Position numbers and translations under genes: made by a program. This document shows positions 60,087 through 64,000 of a DNA stretch of 64,000 bases, one piece after another. The first letter of the stretch is position 1. Each line of letters begins with the position of its first letter. This stretch comes from Hyphomonas neptunium ATCC 15444 (GTDB taxonomy: Bacteria; Pseudomonadota; Alphaproteobacteria; Caulobacterales; Hyphomonadaceae). The notes below the pieces were generated by a model that ran no database searches, was not told the origin of the DNA, and saw nothing but the letters and a program-made list of their open reading frames with translations. The stretch covers positions 310,001 through 374,000 of the forward strand of contig NC_008358.1 in assembly GCF_000013025.1 (NCBI RefSeq), written 5' to 3'.

Positions 60087-60098
60087 TCGGTTGACCTG

Positions 60099-60129
60099 AA
60101 AAAGCCCCGGAGCGTGGCTCCGGGGCTTT
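60099..60129. terminator. bidirectional terminator between the PKD lipoprotein and TM2 genes
   Basis: Stem AAAGCCCCGGAGC / GCTCCGGGGCTTT with a GTG loop, A5 on the left and T3 on the right. Confidence 0.8.
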
Positions 60130-60159
60130 GGGCGCGGCTGCGGGAGGAGGACAGCGGCG

Positions 60160-60453
60160 TCAGTAAGCGTAGCGGCCGCGGCGGAGGGCGTCGGCGGCGT
60201 CGGCGCGGGCGGCGTCCATCTTCTGCTCGATGATCGGGGGGATGAGGAAGAGGTCCACCACCCACCAGACGAAGCCGATGAGGAAGAAGTAGCTGATGAT
60301 CTGCAGCACGGCTGTAACCGGCTTGCCGAGATAGAAGCGGTGCGCAGAGAGCCAGCCCAGGAAGAACCAGAGGAGATAAGCGGCGCCGGCGCTTTTCTTT
60401 TCATTGGCGGCGCGCTGCTCGATCAGGATCATGTCTTGTGTGGTGTAGGCCAT
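60160..60453 (-). CDS. TM2 domain membrane protein
   Basis: 97 residues: TM2 domain with two helices (AAYLLWFFLGWLSAHRFYLGK and AVLQIISYFFLIGFVWWVVDLFLIP), where HRFYLG between the helices is the TM2 signature. The C-terminus is basic and helical. Function of TM2 proteins in bacteria is unknown. Convergent with the PKD lipoprotein gene. Confidence 0.9.
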   Translation of the reverse strand: MAYTTQDMILIEQRAANEKKSAGAAYLLWFFLGWLSAHRFYLGKPVTAVLQIISYFFLIGFVWWVVDLFLIPPIIEQKMDAARADAADALRRGRYAY

Positions 60454-60576
60454 GGGGCGGCTCCTCTACGTCTTATCGATTATCATATAGGAACATTCGG
60501 GGCGGGTTCCAGAGATATTTATCGAAAAACGGTAATTATTTTGGGGTGCTCCTGGCGCATGGACCCTGGCGCATGG

Positions 60577-60602
60577 AAAAGGCGGTGGCCGAAGCCACCG
60601 CC
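60577..60602 (-). terminator. intrinsic terminator of the PRC-barrel gene
   Basis: Stem GGCGGTGGC / GCCACCGCC with a CGAA loop on the plus strand; on the minus strand it is followed by four T. A direct repeat CCTGGCGCATGGA (60551 and 60565) lies beside it. Confidence 0.7.
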
Positions 60603-60628
60603 CTCAATCCAGATCTTCTGGCCGGGGA

Positions 60629-60994
60629 TCAGAGCCAGTAAGGCTGGACCTTGTAGTAAGAATAGGCGGCGTCGCGGGCTGCATGGCCGTCATTCTTGGT
60701 CAGCTCTTCGATCGAATGCGCAGGCGCTTTCTCGAGCTGGTCCTTGGTGAAAGGCACGACATAGCCGTCCTTGTCTTTGCTGTAGTCGAGGGTCGACCAT
60801 GGGACGGGGTGATACTTTTCACCCATGCCGAGGAAGCCGCCGAAGCCGACAACGGCGTAAAGGATGGAGTTGTCCGTCTTGTCCAGCATCACGTCTTCGA
60901 CCTTGCCGATCTTGTCGCCGGCGGTGTTGTAAACGGATGTGCCGATGGTGCGGCTGGCGGGAATTGCGGTGGTGTGGCCAGTGGTGGTGGGCAT
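60629..60994 (-). CDS. PRC-barrel domain protein
   Basis: 121 residues with a PRC-barrel (IGTSVYNTAGDKIGKVEDVMLDKTDNSILYAVVGFGGFLGMG in two blocks, HPVPWSTLDYSKDKDGYVVPFTK). Family members are often stress-related or membrane-associated in alphaproteobacteria. Its end (YSYYKVQPYWL) is aromatic. The upstream region has an AACG-N16-GTTGT sequence only weakly like an EcfG site. Confidence 0.88.
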   Translation of the reverse strand: MPTTTGHTTAIPASRTIGTSVYNTAGDKIGKVEDVMLDKTDNSILYAVVGFGGFLGMGEKYHPVPWSTLDYSKDKDGYVVPFTKDQLEKAPAHSIEELTKNDGHAARDAAYSYYKVQPYWL

Positions 60995-61145
60995 TGAAGC
61001 CTCCTTTGGTGTTGCTTGTACTGTAACAACGCCTTGGGCTCGCAGAGGTTGTGTTAAACTTTGTTAGGCCGTTCGGGCACTGAGTGCCGTATTGGTCTGC
61101 CAGACCGCTTCCCATTCGCGGGGCAGCCTGCTAAGCGCCGCGTCC

Positions 61146-62003
61146 ATGTATCAGATCACGGCAAAAGGCCCGCGGGGGCCAGTAGAAACGGCATGGGACG
61201 CGCTGGCCTGGGTAGACCCTTCGCCCGCAGGCGCAGTCGATGCCAAGGAAGACGCGCGCGGCGCGTGGCGGCTCGACGCCTTCTGCGAGACGATGGAAGA
61301 GGCAGAAGAATGCGTCGCCATCATCGAGGAGGCCGCCCCGGAGCTGACGGCGCGGATCGAGGAGATTGTCGAACGCGACTGGGTGACCCTGTCGCTTGAA
61401 GGGCTGCCGCCGGTAAATGCCGGGCCGTTCGTTGTGGTGGGCAGTCATGCGCTGAAAGCTTCCTCGCCGGGGAAAATCTCTGTGCTGATCGAAGCGGGGC
61501 CGGCTTTCGGTACGGGCCATCATGGCACGACGCTGGGCTGCCTGCTGGCGCTGGCCGAGGCGCGGCGCCACCGCAAGCCTGGCCGGGTGTTGGATCTGGG
61601 AACTGGTTCGGGCGTGCTGGCGATTGCGGCTTTGAAAGTGGGCGCCGAGATGGCGGTGGGCACCGACATCGACCGGGACTCGGTGTTCGTGGCGCGCGAC
61701 AATGCCCGGAAGAACCATGTCAGCCGCTTCTTCGTGCATCATGTGCGCGGGGCCAATAACCCGGCGATCCGGCAGGCGGGGCCGTATGATACGGTGTTTG
61801 CCAATATCCTGATGAAGCCGCTGATCGGCCTTGCCGGCGAGATTGAGCGGCTGTCGGCGCCGGGCGCGGTAATCATCCTGTCAGGCTTGCTGCACCATCA
61901 GGCCGAGCCCGTGCGCGCCGCGTTTGAAGGCCACGGCATGCTGTTCCAGAAGCGCATCAAGCGCGACGGATGGTCGAGCCTGGTGTTCCGGAAGAAAGAC
62001 TGA
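61146..62003 (+). CDS. prmA: ribosomal protein L11 methyltransferase
   Basis: SAM-dependent methyltransferase of 285 residues that trimethylates L11. GPAFGTGHHGTTLGCL, RVLDLGTGSGVLAIAALKVGA and TVFANILMKPLIGLAGE (NxLxxPL) are the PrmA motifs; the N-terminal L11-binding domain is present but short. Start at ATG 61146 (MYQITAKGPR); an upstream ATG at 61092 is in frame but less likely. Confidence 0.92.
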   Translation: MYQITAKGPRGPVETAWDALAWVDPSPAGAVDAKEDARGAWRLDAFCETMEEAEECVAIIEEAAPELTARIEEIVERDWVTLSLEGLPPVNAGPFVVVGSHALKASSPGKISVLIEAGPAFGTGHHGTTLGCLLALAEARRHRKPGRVLDLGTGSGVLAIAALKVGAEMAVGTDIDRDSVFVARDNARKNHVSRFFVHHVRGANNPAIRQAGPYDTVFANILMKPLIGLAGEIERLSAPGAVIILSGLLHHQAEPVRAAFEGHGMLFQKRIKRDGWSSLVFRKKD

Positions 62004-62029
62004 GGTTTTCGGGAAGATTTACCCTCCGG

Positions 62030-62141
62030 CCCATCCCTTTGAGGGGATGGGCGAGGAGGGGATCGCACCGGCGCTTTGGGGGAGGGGACGCATCCGGGCG
62101 ATCTCAGCTGCCTTTCCTGAGGGGGAGAGATGGAAAGGCAG
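62030..62141. repeat. REP-like palindromes downstream of prmA
   Basis: CCCATCCC / GGGATGGG hairpin (62030-62051) followed by G-rich CGAGGAGGGG, and CTGCCTTTCC / GGAAAGGCAG (62108-62141). The first resembles the CCCATCGC hairpin at 51067. Probably transcript-end or repeat elements. Confidence 0.5.
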
Positions 62142-62156
62142 TAGATGGGGGGCAGA

Positions 62157-62339
62157 TCAGGCGCGCGCGGCGCGGCGATCCCAGCGTTCCTGGCGGCGAG
62201 CCAGGATGTTGAGGCGGACCAGAGCGTCGCGGGCAGTTTCCTGACCGGCGGTGCGTGCAGGCTGGGTGTCCATTGCCGGGCGCTGGACATTCTCGATCAC
62301 CATATCGGCGGCGGGCGAGAGGTTAATTTCCGTTTTCAT
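62157..62339 (-). CDS. small ORF with CtrA-type site on its leader
   Basis: 60 codons, polar and helix-prone (MKTEINLSPAADMVIENVQRP ... ARDALVRLNILARRQERWDRR), no known family. AAGG lies 8 bases before the ATG. The perfect TTAA-N7-TTAAC site covers this ribosome-binding region, so CtrA could block or control it. Coding nature is likely but unproven. Confidence 0.5.
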   Translation of the reverse strand: MKTEINLSPAADMVIENVQRPAMDTQPARTAGQETARDALVRLNILARRQERWDRRAARA

Positions 62340-62355
62340 GTTAATACCTTGTTAA
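62340..62355 (-). promoter_or_regulatory. CtrA-type binding site (TTAA-N7-TTAAC)
   Basis: Minus strand TTAACAAGGTATTAAC, a full match to the CtrA consensus TTAA-N7-TTAAC. It lies immediately upstream of the 62339 start and 149 bp upstream of pepP. Suggests cell-cycle control of one or both genes. Confidence 0.65.
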
Positions 62356-62503
62356 TGCTTATTTTGCTGCGGCGCAGCAATGTCTGTGTGCGGCGTATAT
62401 AGGGTGCGAGCTAAACAAAACAGTATGGAAAGTGACATTTTTCCATGCGCATTTGCATAGCTCGCTTGCTTCCCGGCGGCGTCAGATGGCGCTATGAAGG
62501 GGC

Positions 62504-64000
62504 ATGAGACAGACATTTGACATCAAGGGCGGGCCGCAGGACGGCCGTACCCATCTTCCGCTTCTTCGCCGCCAGCTCGAGCGCCAGGGCCTTGATGGCC
62601 TCTACGTGCCCCATGACGACGAGTATCAGAACGAATACCTGCCCGACGCGAATGAGCGTCTGGCCTGGGCGACCGGTTTCACCGGCTCGTTTGGCTCGGC
62701 GTTTGTGTTCCTGGACACGGCGGTGCTGTTTGCCGACGGGCGCTATACGCTGCAGGCCGCCGACCAGACCGATCCGGCGCTGTTTGAGGTGGTGGGCATT
62801 CCCGATCCCGGTGCGTTCGGCTGGCTGGCCCAGCAGGCGCTCAAGGGCAAACGGGTGGGCTATGACGCGCGCCTGATGAGCCCGAATGATGTGGCCGCGC
62901 TGGCCGCGGCGGCGGCAAAGGCCGGGGCCGAGCTGGTGTCGGTTGAGGAAAACCCAATCGATGCGGCCTGGCAGGATCGCCCGCCCCAGCCGATGGCGAA
63001 GGTGGTGCCCCATGCGGTGAAGCATGCCGGCGTTGCCCATACCGACAAGCTGGAAGCGGTCGGCGCGCAGCTGGCGCGCGACGGGGCGGATGCTGCCGTC
63101 TTGACCTCGCCGGCCTCGCTGGCCTGGGCGTTCAATATCCGGGGCGGAGATGTGAGCTGTACGCCGCTGCCGCTGGGCCGGGCCATTCTCAATGCGGACG
63201 GTTCGGCAGAGCTGTTCATTGATGAGGAAAAGACCGACGCGGCGCTGCGCCGGCATCTGGGCAACAGGGTGACCCTCCGTCCTCTGAGCAAGCTGGACGA
63301 GGGGCTGAAAGGCCTGGCCGGCAAGACGGTGAGCCTTGACCCGGATGTGGCATCGTCCTGGTTTTTTGACGAGCTGAAGGCAGCCGGGGCACGGGTGCTG
63401 CGCCAGCGCGACCCCGTGGCGATCCCGCGCGCCTGCAAGAATGACGCGGAAATCAAGGGCACGACGGCGGCGCACGCACGCGACGGCATTGCGCTGACCC
63501 GGTTTCTCCACTGGCTGGATACGGCAGCCCAGAGCGGGGAGGTGACCGAGATCGAAGCGGTGATGAAGCTGGAAGCGTTCCGTGAGGAACTCGGCTCGAT
63601 GACCGATCTGTCCTTCCCGTCAATCTCCGGCGCAGGGCCCCATGGCGCGCTGCCCCATTACCGTGTCTCGACCGCGTCTGACCGCAAGCTGGAGCGGGGC
63701 TCGCTGTTCCTGATCGATTCGGGCGGGCAGTATCTGGACGGGACAACGGACGTGACCCGGACGGTGCCGATCGGCGAGGCGACGGACGAAATGCGCGCCA
63801 ACTATACCCGCGTGCTGAAGGGGCATATTGCGCTCGCCGCGGTGCGCTTTCCGCCCGGCACTACGGGCACGCATCTTGATGTGCTGGCGCGCCATGCCCT
63901 CTGGCAGGCCGGGCTGGACTATCAGCACGGCACCGGCCACGGCGTGGGCGTATATCTGGGCGTGCATGAAGGTCCCCACCGGATCGCCAAGCCGTGGAAC
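62504..64000 (+). CDS. pepP: Xaa-Pro aminopeptidase (aminopeptidase P family), 3'-truncated by window
   Basis: Metallopeptidase removing N-terminal residues before Pro; 499 residues visible, C-terminus beyond the window. The N-terminal and middle creatinase-like domains (GLYVPHDDEYQNEYLPDANERLAW, LFADGRYTLQAADQTD, KTVSLDPDVASSWFF) and the catalytic pita-bread start are present: DSGGQYLDGTTDVTRT (metal Asp residues) and HGTGHGVG (metal His), with VHEGP near the end. The three-domain layout matches PepP2/AMPP1. It starts at ATG 62504 after AAGGGG, divergent from the CtrA-marked small ORF. Confidence 0.92.
   Translation, partial: MRQTFDIKGGPQDGRTHLPLLRRQLERQGLDGLYVPHDDEYQNEYLPDANERLAWATGFTGSFGSAFVFLDTAVLFADGRYTLQAADQTDPALFEVVGIPDPGAFGWLAQQALKGKRVGYDARLMSPNDVAALAAAAAKAGAELVSVEENPIDAAWQDRPPQPMAKVVPHAVKHAGVAHTDKLEAVGAQLARDGADAAVLTSPASLAWAFNIRGGDVSCTPLPLGRAILNADGSAELFIDEEKTDAALRRHLGNRVTLRPLSKLDEGLKGLAGKTVSLDPDVASSWFFDELKAAGARVLRQRDPVAIPRACKNDAEIKGTTAAHARDGIALTRFLHWLDTAAQSGEVTEIEAVMKLEAFREELGSMTDLSFPSISGAGPHGALPHYRVSTASDRKLERGSLFLIDSGGQYLDGTTDVTRTVPIGEATDEMRANYTRVLKGHIALAAVRFPPGTTGTHLDVLARHALWQAGLDYQHGTGHGVGVYLGVHEGPHRIAKPWN

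Noticed and set aside
61028..61052. EcfG promoter for the PRC-barrel gene
   Set aside because: The -10 and spacing fit, but the -35 reads ACAAC, only three of five matches.

Overview
The window looks like ordinary chromosome of a GC-rich (roughly 62-66% by eye) alphaproteobacterium. Hyphomonadaceae (for example Hyphomonas) is my best guess. This rests on alphaproteobacterial gene sets and order (cysG-DUF2849-cysI-DUF934-cysH; MoxR/DUF58/DUF4159; DUF1285-NUDIX-DUF6111-cca; dnaX-ybaB-recR; petABC), on promoter-like sites of the alphaproteobacterial general stress sigma factor EcfG, and on a perfect CtrA-type site (TTAA-N7-TTAAC). No tRNA, rRNA, IS element, prophage or CRISPR array was seen.

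Layout. 1-6.8 kb: 3' end of odhB, a methyltransferase, a YghU-type GST, a chorismate mutase overlapping an HPt protein, and a large two-TM coiled-coil protein of TipN-like layout. 6.8-13.2 kb: a LysR regulator divergent from an assimilatory sulfate operon (cysG, DUF2849, a GST, cysI, DUF934, APS-type cysH). 13.2-21.3 kb: SpoU-type RNA methylase, RcnB-like protein, rpoH, zapE, rhomboid protease, receiver-domain protein, acyltransferase, GNAT, ampG. 21.3-28.5 kb: a five-gene minus-strand operon joined by 4-bp overlaps (MoxR, lipoprotein, DUF58, BatA/DUF4159, VWA-like). 28.5-32.1 kb: DUF1285, CoA pyrophosphatase, DUF6111, cca, then an AbrB-Doc toxin-antitoxin pair. 32.1-39.2 kb: hemF, petABC (cytochrome bc1), GNAT-mtnP, a membrane protein and a SnoaL-like lipoprotein. 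39.2-49.1 kb: three tandem fasciclin genes, DjlA-like protein, prs, pgeF, typA and small envelope proteins. 49.7-57 kb: recR-ybaB-dnaX, nrdB with an NrdR box, a two-domain nucleotide-signalling-like protein, and a periplasmic cyclophilin. 57-64 kb: a large duplicated PKD lipoprotein, TM2 and PRC-barrel proteins, prmA, a small ORF with a CtrA site, and the 5' part of pepP.

Most interesting signals. (1) Three intergenic arrays of a TGTCC motif repeated every 10-11 bp (one DNA turn), all in the same orientation and sharing the same terminal repeat order, at 15.68, 31.39 and 49.49 kb; one abuts the toxin-antitoxin operon and one lies upstream of rpoH. (2) A protein (54480-55775) joining an NDT/TIR-like domain with FELG and ADVVIAD motifs to a divergent macro domain, which suggests a self-contained NAD/ADP-ribose-type enzyme-sensor. 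(3) Several EcfG-type promoters (GGAAC-N16-CGTT) in front of small envelope or fasciclin genes, which would define part of a general stress regulon. (4) A perfect CtrA site sitting on the ribosome-binding site of a small unknown ORF.

All calls come from reading motifs and gene context; no database search, alignment or structure prediction was run.
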